Positions 47,282 to 58,813 of a stretch of 64,000 bases of DNA are shown in pieces (position 1 is the stretch's first letter; each line of letters opens with the position of its first letter). Source of the DNA: Coriaria nepalensis (Eukaryota; Streptophyta; Magnoliopsida; Cucurbitales; Coriariaceae); the NCBI GenBank assembly GCA_027186245.1, contig CP114498.1:131501-195500 (forward strand). The letters are read 5' to 3'. The notes beneath the pieces are model-generated. The model had not been told where the DNA came from, did no database searches, and was given only the letters and a program-made list of their open reading frames with translations. The translations under genes and the position numbers were made by a program.

Positions 47282-50200
47282 CTATTCGGGCAACGCCCCC
47301 GTCATCCGTTCAAGCTCGAATTGCTCAATGTGGTCTTTGAACTGCCACAACAAGTCTTCGTACTCCCAACTAGCCTCATTCTCCGGGACTCCCTTCCATC
47401 GAACGAGGTATTCCTTGTAGCTCGGCACGCCTCGCTTCCTCGTGATCCTATCTGCGAGGATTTTTTCAACTTCTTTTTCATAAAAAGTAACCACCACTGT
47501 TGGTGCCCGCTTGGACACCCTTCGACTAGGTTCATCTTTGTCTTCATGATAAGGCTTCGAAAGACTCACATGAAATACCGGATGAATCCGCAACTTCGAA
47601 GGTAACTCTAGCTTATAGAAGACCTTGCCAACTCGTTGAATGATCTTGAATGGCCCCTCATACTGTCGGATTAAACCTTTATGCACCGCCCTCAATGACT
47701 TGAATTGTTGAGGCAAGAGCTTGACCATGACACGATCTCCTTCTTAGAATTCCACTGCCCTTCGCTTAAGATCGGCCCACTTCTTCATCTTCTTTAATGC
47801 CTTCCTCAAGTGGGCACGAGCTATATATGTCTCTTCTTGTAGTCCTTTGGCAAATTTGTATGCTGCTGGACTCTTTCCCGTGTAGCCCAATGCTACCGCA
47901 TTTGGAGTCAATGGTTGGTGCCCTATGGCAAGCTCAAAAAGACTCTTCCCTGTTGACTCACTCCGATGTAGGTTGTAGGAGAATTGTGCTGTGTCTAACA
48001 ACTTTGCCCAATCTTTTTAGTTGGCACTCACGTAGTGTCTCAAGTAAAGCTCCAACAACCCATTCACCCTCTCTGTTTGTCCGTCAGTTTGAGGATGGAA
48101 ACTCGTAGAGAAGTTCAAGTCTGACCCAAGTAACTTGAACAACTCCGTCCAAAATCTCTCAGTGAACCGTGGGTCTCGGTCGCTCACAATGGTTTGGGGC
48201 ACACCCCAAAGCTTCACCACATGCTTTAGGAATAACCGAGCCGTCTCATCGGTAGTGACATCAGGAGAAGCAGGGATGAACACCGCGTACTTAGAGAATC
48301 GATCCACCACCACAATGATCGTCTCGTATCCTTCCGATCTCGGGAGACACATAATGAAATCCATGGAGACACTCTCCCAAGCATGCTCCGCAATGGGAAG
48401 TGGCTCTAGCAATCTTGCCAGTTGGTGTAGATCAACCTTGTCTTGTTGGCACACCAAACAAGTCTTCACATAGGCTTCTATATCGTTCCGCATATATGGC
48501 CAATAATACCCATCATCGATGAGCGCCATTGTACGATGCATGCCCGGATGTCCTGCCCATTTTGAATCATGGCATTCCTTAATGATTTCCCGCCGAAGAT
48601 TTCCTCATTTTGGCACGAACACCTGCTCACCCTTGGTGTATAATAAACCATCTTTGAGCCAAAATCGCCTAGTCTTGCCCTCCTTAGCGTACTCCATAAG
48701 ATTCTTTGCCATAGGGTCTTGTTCTATACCCTCCTTAATCTTATCAAGCATCGGACACTCGGGCCGACTTATGGCTGCTAACTCCGCTCTACGGCTCAAA
48801 GCATCTGCAACTAGGTTAGCCTTCCCCGGTTTATACTCCAATACATAGTCAAACTCCGCAAGGAAATCTTGCCACCGTGCTTGCTTAGGTGACAACTTCT
48901 TTTGGGTTTGAAAGTAACTCGTGGCAACATTGTCCGTCTTCACTACGAACTTTGACCCCAATAAGTAATGTCGCCATGTCCAAAGGCAATGAATGACCAC
49001 CATCATCTCTTTCTCTTGCACCGTTTACTGTCTCTCAGTATCATTAAGCTTTCGACTCTCGCATGCAATCGGATGTCCTTCCTACATCAAGACTCTCCCA
49101 ATGGCAAAGTCTGAGGCATCAGTCTGCACCTTATATGGCTTGGTGTAGTCGGGAAGGGCTAGGACGGGTTCCTCCACGATTGCCTTCTTTAACCGATCGA
49201 ATGCCTTCTAACCTTGAGCCCCCACTCCTAAGTCCTCATTTTCTTTAGCATGTCCGTCAAGGGAGTAGTGATGTTGGAATACCCCTTGATGAACCGTCTA
49301 TAGTAGTTAGTGAGGCCCAAGAAAGACTGCAACTCCGTCACCCTTGTCGGAAGTTCCCACTCTTGTATGGCTCGAATCTTGGCTACATTTATCATGATCT
49401 GCCCTCCTCGGATCTTATGGCCAAGAAAATGCACCTCCTCTTGTGCAAATGAACCCTTCTCCCTCTTGACATAGAGCTCATTCTCCTTCAAGGCTTGGAA
49501 GACCTTTCTCAAATGCCCAATATGATCCGCCAAGGTGTGGCTATACACAACAATATCGTCATGATAAACAACCACAAACTTGTCAAGGAACGGAGCAAGT
49601 ACCTTGTTCATCAGTGTACAAAATGTGGCCGGTGCATTAGTGAGGCCGAAAGGCATCACTAAGAACTCATAAGAACCATACCGTGTCACACAAGCAGTTT
49701 TATCTTCATCCCCTTCCGCTATCCTAACTTGCCAATACCCCAATCGTAAGTCTAGCTTAGAGAAGTATCTTGTACTCCCAAGTTGATCGAACAAATCTGC
49801 TATAAGAGGAATCAGATATTTGTTTTTCACCGTGAGCTTGTTGAGTGCTCGGTAGTCGATGCACAACCTCAAAGACCCATCCGCCTTCTTTTGGAAAAGT
49901 ACAGGTGCACCATATGGGGTTTTAGATGGTCGAATGAACCCCGCTTTGAGCATCTCTTTGAGTTGCTTCCACAACTCTTCTAACTCGGCTGGTGCCATAC
50001 GATAAGGTGCCATGGCTGGCGGGCTTTGCTCCTTCCACCAACTCCAATTTTGTGATCCACCTCTCCCCTAGGTGGAAGCTTCTTTGGGAGTTCCGGTGGC
50101 ATAACATCTAGGAACTCCTTAAGTACCCCTTGCACTTCTTTCAGAATCTCATTTTCCTTAGATGACTCGCCCTCGTCCATCTTTAAAGCTGCAAGGTAGG

Positions 50201-51932
50201 TATCTTCCTCCCGCTTTAATCCCTTGCATAGTTGCATAGCAGACAATACCTTGGTCCCTAGTCGTGTCTCTCTCGAGACCGGGACCGTGCAAGGAGAACT
50301 AGCATCCATAATCATAATTGAATTAGCATAAGGCATAAGACAAGCCTTTACCTGATCTTGCCAATCTAGCCCAAACACCACGTCGTAGGCATCCATCGGA
50401 ATGGCTGTGAACTTTCAACTCCTGACCATTATCCCACCTTGGTCTTAGCATCGGCTATCCCCGTGATTGGCAATGTCTTCGAGTTGACTGCCTTGATGAA
50501 GCCAGTCGACTTGGCTAACTTGAGACCAAGCTTTTCTACAACGTCAGCCTTGATAAAATTGTCGGTTGCTCCTGAATCCACTAGAGTTTTGAGTTGCCTC
50601 CCCACAACGTTTATCCCGACATACATGGATCCCTTCTTTGGCACTTTAGGTCCTTTGACGACCTTGGCCTTGAGTGCACCAAGGAGTCGGAGTGACCCCA
50701 TCCTCACCTCTTCTTCCAACTCCCCATCTCTTTCAAGTGTGGCGAGCTTTGCCTTCTTCGGGCAATCTCGAACCATGTGCGGTCCTTCGCACAAGAAGCA
50801 CTTCAACATCTTGGCCTTGGATGTCTCTCTCACACCCTTGCCAAAACCCTTCCCTCCAAAGGGCTTACCCGCTCCCTCATTGCGGTTGTTGAGGCTACTC
50901 TTGGTGGCTCCCCCACCTTTGCCTTTGTCACCCCAGTGACTACTCTTGGGCTTATTCTCCCGCCTATACTCGGTCAAGCTTTCCGCCTCCTCGATTGCGG
51001 CTTTGAGAGTTTGAATGTTTCTCCTCTTAAACTCTTGCTTGGCCCAAGGCTGTAACCCTTCTATAAAGGCAATTTTGGCTTCCTTTTCCGGCAAGTCCGG
51101 GATCTCCAACAATATTTCTGAAAACTCGTTCACATAATCAGAAATACTAGACTTATGAGTGAGGTGACAAAGTTTACCTCATGCTTCATCTTCGAGATTT
51201 CTTGGGCAAAATTGTGCTCTGAAGGCCTCTTTGAACTCGTCCCACCTTGTCATCTCGAAGAGTCCTCGCTCAATGTCACCGCTCAATCTCCTCCACCATA
51301 GTGTCGCGGTGTCGGTAAGATAGAGAGGTACCGTTTCTATTTTCTCTTTATCATCTGTGATCCTCATTTTCCTGAAGTAGAGTTCTAAGCTCCATAGAAA
51401 GTTCTCTACTTCCTTTCCCTTCCTAGCTCCTGCATAGGTCTTAGGTCGAGGCACGTCCACTTTTAGTGTGAGAGGAGCATCAAGTATGTCCCTAGATACC
51501 CTGTATTTACAGAGGGACACATATGTCTTGATGATTTGCATCCTCTCGTGCACTTCCGCTAGAGAAGCATTCATATTGGATTGGAGAGCCCTCATCTCCT
51601 CTTGGATTGTGGCGACAATCCTATCCAACGAGGCTTGGAATCCCTCTTAAAGTCCACCTCCTTGGTTAGCCATCACTAAATCCGCTACTTGTTCCACCGT
51701 CTTCTCCATCAATATTGCCTTGCCTCACCACAGTATTCTCTAACTTGAGAACACGGTTCTCCAATGATGCAAGCATGTCTCGAGATGGCTCTCGCTGCTT
51801 CTGCTTTCCTCCACCCTTAACATTCTCTCGTCTTGTCTCTCCTTCAATTGGATCGACAACGTTAGAACTACCGCTAGCCATTTCTTCCACAAGATCTTCA
51901 CCCACATAAAGCTTTGGCAAGAATTGAACCAC
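47282..51932 (-). pseudogene. Chromovirus gag-pol reading region
   Basis: Broken polyprotein of the 44718-52450 element. Domain order is gag, CCHC knuckle, protease, RT, RNase H, integrase, chromodomain, as in Ty3/gypsy chromoviruses. Each domain is well preserved in protein sense, but no frame spans more than one or two domains. The inactivation therefore came from scattered stops and small indels, not from large deletion. Confidence 0.9.
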
Positions 51933-51954
51933 TTCGCACCCTCACGTACAACAT

Positions 51955-51969
51955 TGGCTCTGATACCAA
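51955..51969 (-). other. Primer-binding site of the chromovirus
   Basis: The reverse complement reads TTGGTATCAGAGCCA, an iMet-tRNA match beside the LTR. Confidence 0.85.
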
Positions 51970-51970
51970 C

Positions 51971-52450
51971 TGTCACGTGCGTAAAGTTTCACCCCAAACT
52001 TAGACGCTCTGTGCGGCACTTGACACTCCTTCGAGTAACAAAGTCAGCCTAACCGAACCTTGCCAAGAGATTTGCTTGAAGACTTAGAAGAACACTCAAG
52101 CTAGAGAGAATAAAGAATTATTTGTATTGCTAGAATGCTAGTATTTTTAGGATGATTTACAAATGAGGAGGACTCCTCCTTATATAGACCCCCACCTCGA
52201 AATGGAAAGTCAAGATCAATTTGATCTAACGGCTACAATCTATCTTTTAGAGACTTCCATACATATATTTATTATTCTACAAGGAACTAGAATGATGTAC
52301 AAGATTCTAGAGAATTCCACAAGTGTGTAAGAAACCTTAGAGAATACTAGAGAAGTCTAGAAGTTTCTAAACTCTTTCATGAAGCCTCCTCCACCTTTTC
52401 TAACAAGTAAGGCAGTCCGTCTTTTCTAACATGTAAGGCAGTCCGTGACA
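51971..52450 (-). repeat. 5' LTR of the chromovirus
   Basis: About 480 bp, TGTCACGTGC...GTGACA. Its sequence matches 44718-45043 plus 47142-47270, with scattered substitutions. A CTTTTCTAACA(A/T)GTAAGGCAGTCCGT segment is tandemly doubled near its inner 3' side (52397-52446) and single in the left LTR. Confidence 0.9.
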
Positions 52451-52534
52451 GGTACCTCTAAATGCATTTGAAGCATAACAACTCACAGTCACAACCAACC
52501 CAATCTAATGACTAATCTGTCTGTCAATCTCCAG

Positions 52535-53910
52535 TCAAAACGACGGATGATTCAAAGCAAGCTCCCCCAAAACATTGCACTTGATCAAACTCCCGACAGT
52601 ATTAAAGAGCATCTTAGCATCTTCCCAGCGATTCCCCTCCGCCAATTTCTTATACAAATAGCTCTCAAACGTCATCCTCTGCACATACTCATCCCCACAC
52701 AACTCCACTAACGCTTCCCTCCCCGCATTGCTCCCGCCATAAAACACCCTCTGCAACACATCCAACACCCTGTACGTATTCCCATACTTCCCGTCCCACT
52801 TCCTCAAATACTCTCTCTTCAGATCACTCTCATCTATCATCCTCTCCCCTCTCTCCGACGCCTTCACTATCCCTTCCCCGCACATCCTTCCTGAGTTCGC
52901 CGCAAAGTATATCCCCTCCCCCGAACACTTGGTCACGTATCCCGCCGCATCACCCACTAGCTCCACCCTTCCCCGCACCCTCACCGCCCGTGGGTGTTCC
53001 GGGATTGGGTGCGCCTCCACTTTGATAACCTTCCCTCCCTTTATCTTGGACTTGGCTCTTTCTCTTATCCCATTTTGGTACAACTTGATATCCTGCTTCG
53101 AGCATACTGTGCCAGTGCCCACTGCCACATGATCACATATCGGGAAAACCCATGCGTAAAAATCTGGCGACACGTCGTTTCCGACGTACATCTCCGCCAG
53201 ATTCGAATAGTACTCCATTTTGTCGTCTGGTAGCTTGATCCGCTCTTGGAATGCTATGGCACAGCTATAGATACCGACGTCGATCGACTTGGCCACTCGG
53301 CTGTTGGCTCCGTCATCTCCGATGACCTCGTCGACAGCGATCGAGCGCCGTGTGTTGCCCCTCGTGTAGTGGATGATGTAGGGGGAGCTGGAGCTGGTGG
53401 GGAGTTCCAGATTCGTGACTAGGCCCGTGATGAAGCTTGCACCTTTGGATTCAGCGCGGGACCGAAGGAAGGAATCGAGGACTTCACGACGGAGCATTGG
53501 GATGAACTCGTGGGGCTTTAGGGTCTTACCGAAATCGACGGCGATTCGAGGGAGAGATGATCTTCATTCTGGTGACGTGGCGGTCGATGAGGTGAGAGGG
53601 AATGTCGAACTCGTCGAGCATGCAGAGAGGGATGGCTCCGCCGCAAGGCTTGGCGGTGGAGGGGGTGCGCTCGAAGAGGAAGGTCTCAATGCCGCCGGTG
53701 GCGAGGGCCTCTGCTGCTGAGGAACCAGCTGGACCTCCTCTGATCACGGCGTCGCGTAGCTTCCGGCCACTGAGAGAGGTTTTGTTAGAGTATGAGGCTC
53801 TGATGGTGAGGTAACGGGGAACATGAAGTGGGGGAGAGGTGGATTTGTTCGGTTGGGGAAGAGAGGAGAGGGATCGCAGAGATTGGGTCTGAGCAGCGAT
53901 AACTTCTTCT
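52535..53910 (-). pseudogene. Geranylgeranyl reductase (CHLP)-like gene, decayed
   Basis: Intronless minus-strand sequence matching plant geranylgeranyl reductase nearly end to end. It shows the FAD site region RGGPAGSSAAEAL, ETFLFERT, KPCGGAIPLCMLDEFDIP, LKPHEFIPMLRREVLD, GANSRVAKSIDVG, VALG-like VELVGDAAGYVTKCSGEGIYFAA and VQRMTFESYLYK, ending at TGA 52535-52537. The enzyme reduces geranylgeranyl groups to phytyl for chlorophyll and tocopherol. Two bases are missing near 53558 (SPSN then IAVDFG lost), which brings an early stop. The dinucleotide-binding GxGxxG has Arg for the first Gly. No in-frame ATG precedes the similarity before an upstream stop. It may be a decayed paralogue or a processed copy, but no poly-A tail is visible. 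Confidence 0.82.
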
Positions 53911-54465
53911 TTAATCGGTTCAAGAGTAAACCAAGTAGTGTGAATTAAGGGTTTAATGACGGCAGGTCTAGCTATTTTAAATTGTTAATCGTCTTTTTCT
54001 GAGCTTCTTTAATTGTCTTTTACAGACAACTAATTGTCTCTGTTGTTTTGTACTTCAGGATCAGTTCTTCAAAACTACTTAATTGATCCCTTTACGTTAC
54101 AATATTTTAAATTTGGGGCCTATACCTTTTTTTTCTGTCCAATTTAGTCCCTAAGGTAACCAACATGCTCACCTTTGGTCCTTGAGATTTTATTCAAACT
54201 TATCAATTTATGAAAAAATAAAAATAAAAAAATTGGTGCTTCGAGTGGTCAGGACTCTTTCAATGTTTCTCAAAATGATTTGAGTGTAGAATAGTGAGAT
54301 AAGATTTCTTCCAACACTTTCATTCATCATTCTTGAATTACATCCAAAAAAAAGAGGAGAATGGAGATTATGGATTCCAAGTCCCCACAGCAAGCACTTG
54401 ACGAGTCCTCTAATCTTGTATTACTTTCTATATTCTACGTGATCAACTCCTTCAAATAGAAGTCA
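53911..54465. other. Intergenic region
   Basis: Between the CHLP-like relic and the GDSL gene's 3' end. No gene is seen. Confidence 0.5.
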
Positions 54466-55931
54466 TTAAAACTCGATAGTGGAGGTGACCAATTCTTGGA
54501 CGGTGAAGGGACGGCAAAAAGCCGAAAAGGGTTGATCCGACCATGCTGCATCGGCCAGTAATTTATTGACAGCCTGTGTCGGGTTGTACAAGTCCCACCA
54601 AACATGTCTTGAAGGTTCACTGCACCGCATCTCTTCCGACATACAGCCAACTAAGGCTCCGTTGAAGCTCTGTCCACAGCAAGCAGTTGTTGAATCCTCA
54701 AACCCTGCATTCATCACACCAACACACACAAGTTTATTGAGTTGGGTTCTTGAGGATCTCCATCATAAACAACAAACACACAGATTTCAATGAATGGTAG
54801 GCATACCATATTGAGTTGGGTTCTTAATGATCTCCATCATCCCTTGATAAACATCACAGAATACTATGAGAGCATCCAAAAACTGTGCATTCATATTGAC
54901 AATGCGTTCATTGAGCAGTTCATTGAATGTAAACACAAACTCATTCAGCTCGCGTAAGCATTCTCTTTCGCTGTGGTTCTGAAACAACACTCTAGGGGAG
55001 CATCCTATTGGCAAGATCCCCATGCAGATAATCTTCCTTGCATTGAAATCATAAAGACTTCGGATAACTAATGTCATTTGGTTCACCAGCATACGGGCAA
55101 ATTCCTGGCTAGTATAGGTTGTACCGAACGCCTTGTTTTGGTATAGGTTAACATAATCATCTTTCCCAAAGGAGAGATAAAATACTGACGACTTGATGAA
55201 CTTAGCTCCATCATCCGACCCAAGATGGAGTTGAATGATCTGAAAGCTTTCAATTAATTGGCGGATCTGTCTGCTAAGAGATTGGAAGCTTTGGTTGTTC
55301 GGATTCTCTAAAATTGGTGATTGTGCTGAACCATAATTGACACCCTTTGAGATCTGTTCGAATGATCGTTCAAGCGGTCCACTTTGGGAGTAGAATGTTT
55401 GCGGCTGAGCCAACCCCGCCTTGTCGGCTGCATTACTTAAATATTGAAACCCCATTAAGTCCAAACCATGTTTTAAACCGCCTTGTCGGCTGTTAGATTT
55501 TTCCCATGTAAGATTAGGAACCAAACTCATCAAGAAAGAAAACAGTTTTGTTAGTAAAAGTTCTGACATAGAAAAAGAGAGGATCACGAAACAAATTTGA
55601 TAAGCCCCATCTTGCACTTACTTCCACAACAAGCAAACACAACCCAGCAAAAAGTAACCACTACCGAGAGAGAGAGAAAGAGATGAAAGAAAGTACCAAG
55701 GAAATGGGGAAGAAGACTGGAATCGTTGCCGGCATTACAGGGAAAAAGGGAGAAATTGCCGTGAAGGATGGGGTAGAGGAGTGTATTTTCCCCACAATCC
55801 ACTGAGGAATCCCCTAGCAAATACATTGCCGGCATGTTTGCGCGACCTGCTCCTTGTACACAGCTCCTCTCCATTAGACAACAAGCAACCAGAAGAAGAA
55901 TCATTCTTGTCAGTGCTTCCCTGCTCGTCAT
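54466..55931 (-). CDS. GDSL esterase/lipase-like protein with altered active-site blocks
   Basis: Three exons on the minus strand: 55697-55931, 54807-55427, 54466-54704, giving 364 residues with closed phases. A signal peptide occupies residues 1-28 (MILLLVACCLMERSC). Block I is MYLLGDSSVDCGENTL with the serine present. Block III is SFGKDDYVNLY, with Asp where GxND enzymes have Asn. MGILPIGCSPR, CDVYQGMMEIIKNP and ACCG follow. The last block is WWDLYNPTQAVN, with Asn where the catalytic His (DxxHP) is expected. GDSL proteins are secreted esterases/lipases; loss of the His argues for weak or no hydrolase action unless the subfamily works otherwise. Intron 1 carries a duplicate of the exon 2 acceptor region. 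Confidence 0.88.
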
Positions 55932-56570
55932 CTTCACCAAGATCTGCCTTTCTTTACCGGAGGACAAAGAAAAGCGTGGGAAAACTTGTAGCTGTTATTT
56001 CAGGCGCAGGGCGCGCAGTTGAGTTAAAGTGTTGTTTGGTTAAGTTTAACTGTTCATATGCTCGGTAGGTGAGCGGTACAATCTCTTCTACCACTTTGGC
56101 TGGGCCCCTTCTGTCCATGTTGTATCTTTTTCCTTCTTTCTTTGCGTGGGTTTCCCGTTCTATGAAGTTGAGCTATTCTTATAATCAATAACAATAAGCA
56201 TTCTCATTGTTTTACCAAACCCGTAGTAAAAGAATGATAGAAGAAGAGGAAAGGAAAAAACTTGTTCAATAACACCTGCTTAGAAATTAGTATCACAAGT
56301 TGTCTGTCAATTATAATACAAATATCCCAAAGAGGAACTCGGGTAATAATGTACTCAAAAACAAAGCTGTTAAAATTTCATTCATCAGGCATCTATGCTT
56401 TTACCTTGCTACTCTTATCCCCATTTGTGGGGCTCTTCTTGGCTGCAACTGACACCGGTCATTCCAACCACTTTTACTGCTTGTTGAGCCTAATTTTAGG
56501 ACAATCTCAGATTAGCGACCACAGCTAGAGTAAAAGAACCCAATTCTAAGGCATGGCTGGTAGATATGGG
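55932..56570. other. Promoter region of the GDSL gene
   Basis: No gene is seen. It ends where the dispersed repeat copy B begins. Confidence 0.45.
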
Positions 56571-56574
56571 AGTA

Positions 56575-57150
56575 ACTGAGTGCGAAAAGAGAATGATGGT
56601 TGAGACTGAGGTCTGATGAAATTGAGGAGAGCATTAGTCGACATGATAATAGTTGAGTATGATAACAAGGCGTCAAGCAATACTAAGGCTAAGTTAGGTA
56701 TTATTTCGCTCATATCAGACCTAGACACGATTACGCCGAAAAAATAGATAAGTAAAAAGTTATTAACACTTATGATGCATTTCTACCGTGTCAGACTGGG
56801 ATAATACTGTTATACATTAAAACGGCTCTGAGTAGAGAAAATATTTCTATCATGATAGACCGAAGATGCACTGACATCCATTATGAGACAATGAATGATT
56901 AAGACATGAAGCAATGAGAATAAGATACATGTAAAGTTATTTATGATTTTGCAATCTTATCCATGTATAAAAATTAACTGATTTAACAGTATAAGATAAT
57001 ACATTTTTTGAAAATTAAGTAACTCATTTTATCAATTTCTCTCTTGCTCCTCTAAAAATTAATTAAAACGTTAGGCGACTCACCTACCACCAACCACACT
57101 TTGTTTATGAGTATAGGCGTTGATCTTAGAATACATTATAAACTGTAGAG
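56575..57150. repeat. Diverged dispersed repeat, copy B
   Basis: Same-orientation partner of 10145-10725, sharing ordered short islands (AGGCTAAGTTAG, ACACGATTACGCCGA, ATACATTAAA, GATACATGTAAA, ATGTATAAAA, AATTAATTAAAA). It is non-coding. It directly borders the WD40 fragment, whose stop codon is at 57197. Confidence 0.7.
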
Positions 57151-57196
57151 CCTTGTATAATTGACAGAAATTCACGTCAATAGTACGCATATCAAC

Positions 57197-57714
57197 TCAA
57201 AGGTTACCACGCCTCATCCTATTCTCCAATCTTATTTCTCTCAGAGCCCGTACCCTCTGTTCTATTTCCAAAGCTTGTGAGAAATTCCATATCCTTACAG
57301 TTCCCTCTTCCCCTCCACAAACAATACTACCAAACCCATGCAACATTCTCTGCGGCGGCTCCACCATATTCTCCTCAAAATTCCGAGCTGTTGTGACACA
57401 CTTGCCGGAAATGAGTTTCCTAGTCCTAACGAGCTTTCTAACATCAATAAGAGACAATTTCGCATCACTAGATGCAGAAACAAGCCATGGAAAAGCAAAA
57501 TAGTAAATGTGAAATTTATATAAGACAATTTTAGAAAAATCGTGCAGAAAAACTTACATAGCAAAAAAAGCAAGCGCCGCGATGTGAACAATCCTCGTGT
57601 CATTGTTTGGTGATCCGCGTACTCATTTGACTTTTGTTGCCATGCGACAAAAACTGTATCTAAGACTCGTACGCATCTGCGAAGGGGAAGAAGCTTCCAA
57701 GGACGCGGTATCAA
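57197..57714 (-). pseudogene. F-box/WD40 repeat protein fragment (3' end)
   Basis: The minus strand encodes a last WD40 part. It runs PWLVSASSDAKLSLIDVRKLVRT, then ISGKCVTTARNFEENMVEPPQRMLHGFGS, then IVCGGEEGTVRIWNFSQALEIEQRVRALREIRLENRM, and ends at TGA 57197-57199. A further piece (SPNNDTRIVHIAALAFFAM) lies at about 57540-57600 in another frame. A short stretch between HGFGS and IVCGG is missing compared with the family (Arabidopsis At3g52030 type, from memory). All upstream exons are lacking. It is a truncated relic. Confidence 0.65.
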
Positions 57715-58033
57715 AACTCAGAAGTCATTTTGTCTTTTACTTTTTCTAAACATTTGATCGATGCGGTCCAAATATGCCGACTCCATCACAATCACCATCT
57801 CCTTACATTACTCGTTTTGCCTTTAAGACTTTCTAAGTGAGAACTCGCATTAAAAAAACACCAGCCTTCCTCTTCTTTACCTCTTTTCCCATTACTTATA
57901 GACAATTAGGAATGAAGCTGCCTCTCCTTCGTAACTGTATCTATATCGATAATCTATAATCTATAAGAAAGAAAGACCGCAATCACATACCTATACAATC
58001 TGATTACCTACAGCTCCAACAAATCAAATTAAA
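57715..58033. other. Upstream region of the NHL gene
   Basis: Promoter and leader of the NHL gene. No other gene. Confidence 0.45.
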
Positions 58034-58813
58034 ATGGGTGATCACCAGAGAATCCATCCCGTGACCCATGATGTGGAAGCCCACCCACAAACACCCACTG
58101 CTCCATTGGTTCAGCCAGGCACCGCAAAATCAGACGAGAAGACCCACCCAGGTCCGACCGCCGCAGCTTATCCGGCATACCCTCCATTCCAACGGACCAT
58201 CCCGGTTGCTTACTCGAGACCACCAAAAAGAAGAAGAAGAAGCTGCTTGTGCAGGTGCTGCTGCTGGACTCTATCCCTCATCACACTCCTGCTTCTCATC
58301 ATAGCAATTGCTACTGGAATCATCTACCTGGTCTTCAGACCAAAACTCCCTGATTACTCAATCGACAAGATGCAGATCACCCTCACAACTCCTAACAGCT
58401 TGGAAGCCACTTTTGATGTGACCATAACAGCTACAAATCCAAACAAGAAAATAGGGATATATTATGAGGAAGGGAGTGTTATAAATGTATTGTACACAGA
58501 CACCAAGTTATGTGAAGGGTCATTGCCCAAATTCTATCAGGGACACCGCAACACCACGGTGCTTGATTTGGTGCTGGTGGGGCAGACCGAGGATGCGACC
58601 GGGCTGATCACGATGATTCAACAACAGCAGCAACAGAACGGGAATATTCCGCTGAAGCTCAATGTGAATCAGCCCGTTAGGATCAAACTTGGTGCCTTGA
58701 AGCTCTTCAAGGTCAAGTTTAGGGTCAGGTGCGACGTGGTGGTTGATAGCGTGGCGGCTAACAACCAAATCACCATTCAGAAGAGTAGCTGTAAGTTCAA
58801 GTTAAGGCTATAA
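58034..58813 (+). CDS. NDR1/HIN1-like protein (LEA_2 domain)
   Basis: Single exon, 259 residues. A Pro/His/Thr-rich cytosolic N-terminus is followed by a basic, Cys-rich stretch (PPKRRRRSCLCRCCCW) and one membrane helix (about residues 79-102). The extracytoplasmic LEA_2/NHL domain follows, with LPDYSIDKMQITLTTPNSLEATFDVTITATNPNKKIGIYYE and FRVRCDVVVD. It belongs to the NHL family (NHL6-like), plasma-membrane proteins linked to pathogen and abscisic-acid responses. The Cys cluster beside the helix may be S-acylated (inference). A Q-run (QQQQQQ) sits at about residues 197-202. Intact. Confidence 0.95.
   Translation: MGDHQRIHPVTHDVEAHPQTPTAPLVQPGTAKSDEKTHPGPTAAAYPAYPPFQRTIPVAYSRPPKRRRRSCLCRCCCWTLSLITLLLLIIAIATGIIYLVFRPKLPDYSIDKMQITLTTPNSLEATFDVTITATNPNKKIGIYYEEGSVINVLYTDTKLCEGSLPKFYQGHRNTTVLDLVLVGQTEDATGLITMIQQQQQQNGNIPLKLNVNQPVRIKLGALKLFKVKFRVRCDVVVDSVAANNQITIQKSSCKFKLRL

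Larger units (their letters stand above)
44718..52450 (-). mobile_element. Chromovirus (Ty3/gypsy with chromodomain), complete but inactive
   Basis: Minus-strand element with both LTRs. A primer-binding site lies inside the right LTR, and a polypurine tract (GGTGGGGGAGCA, minus strand, 47271-47282) beside the left LTR. Coding blocks, right to left: gag (about 50800-51930) with zinc knuckle CFLCEGPHMVRDC; protease LVDSGATDNF (about 50560); RT (49228-50013) with YHDDIVVYS; RNase H (48605-49021); integrase HHCC and core (about 48017-48541) with CQQDK, MDFIMCLP and GQTERVN; and a C-terminal chromodomain (about 47290-47480) with EYLVRWKGVPENEASWE. The chromodomain places it among chromoviruses, which read histone marks to choose targets. 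Stops and frame changes at several joints (e.g. 47730, 48005, 48545, 49025, 50400, 51135, 51630) make it inactive. GGTA flanks both ends as a short target duplication. Confidence 0.93.

Noticed and set aside
50439..50939. 166-residue plus-strand frame
   Set aside because: Antisense shadow of chromovirus gag/protease.
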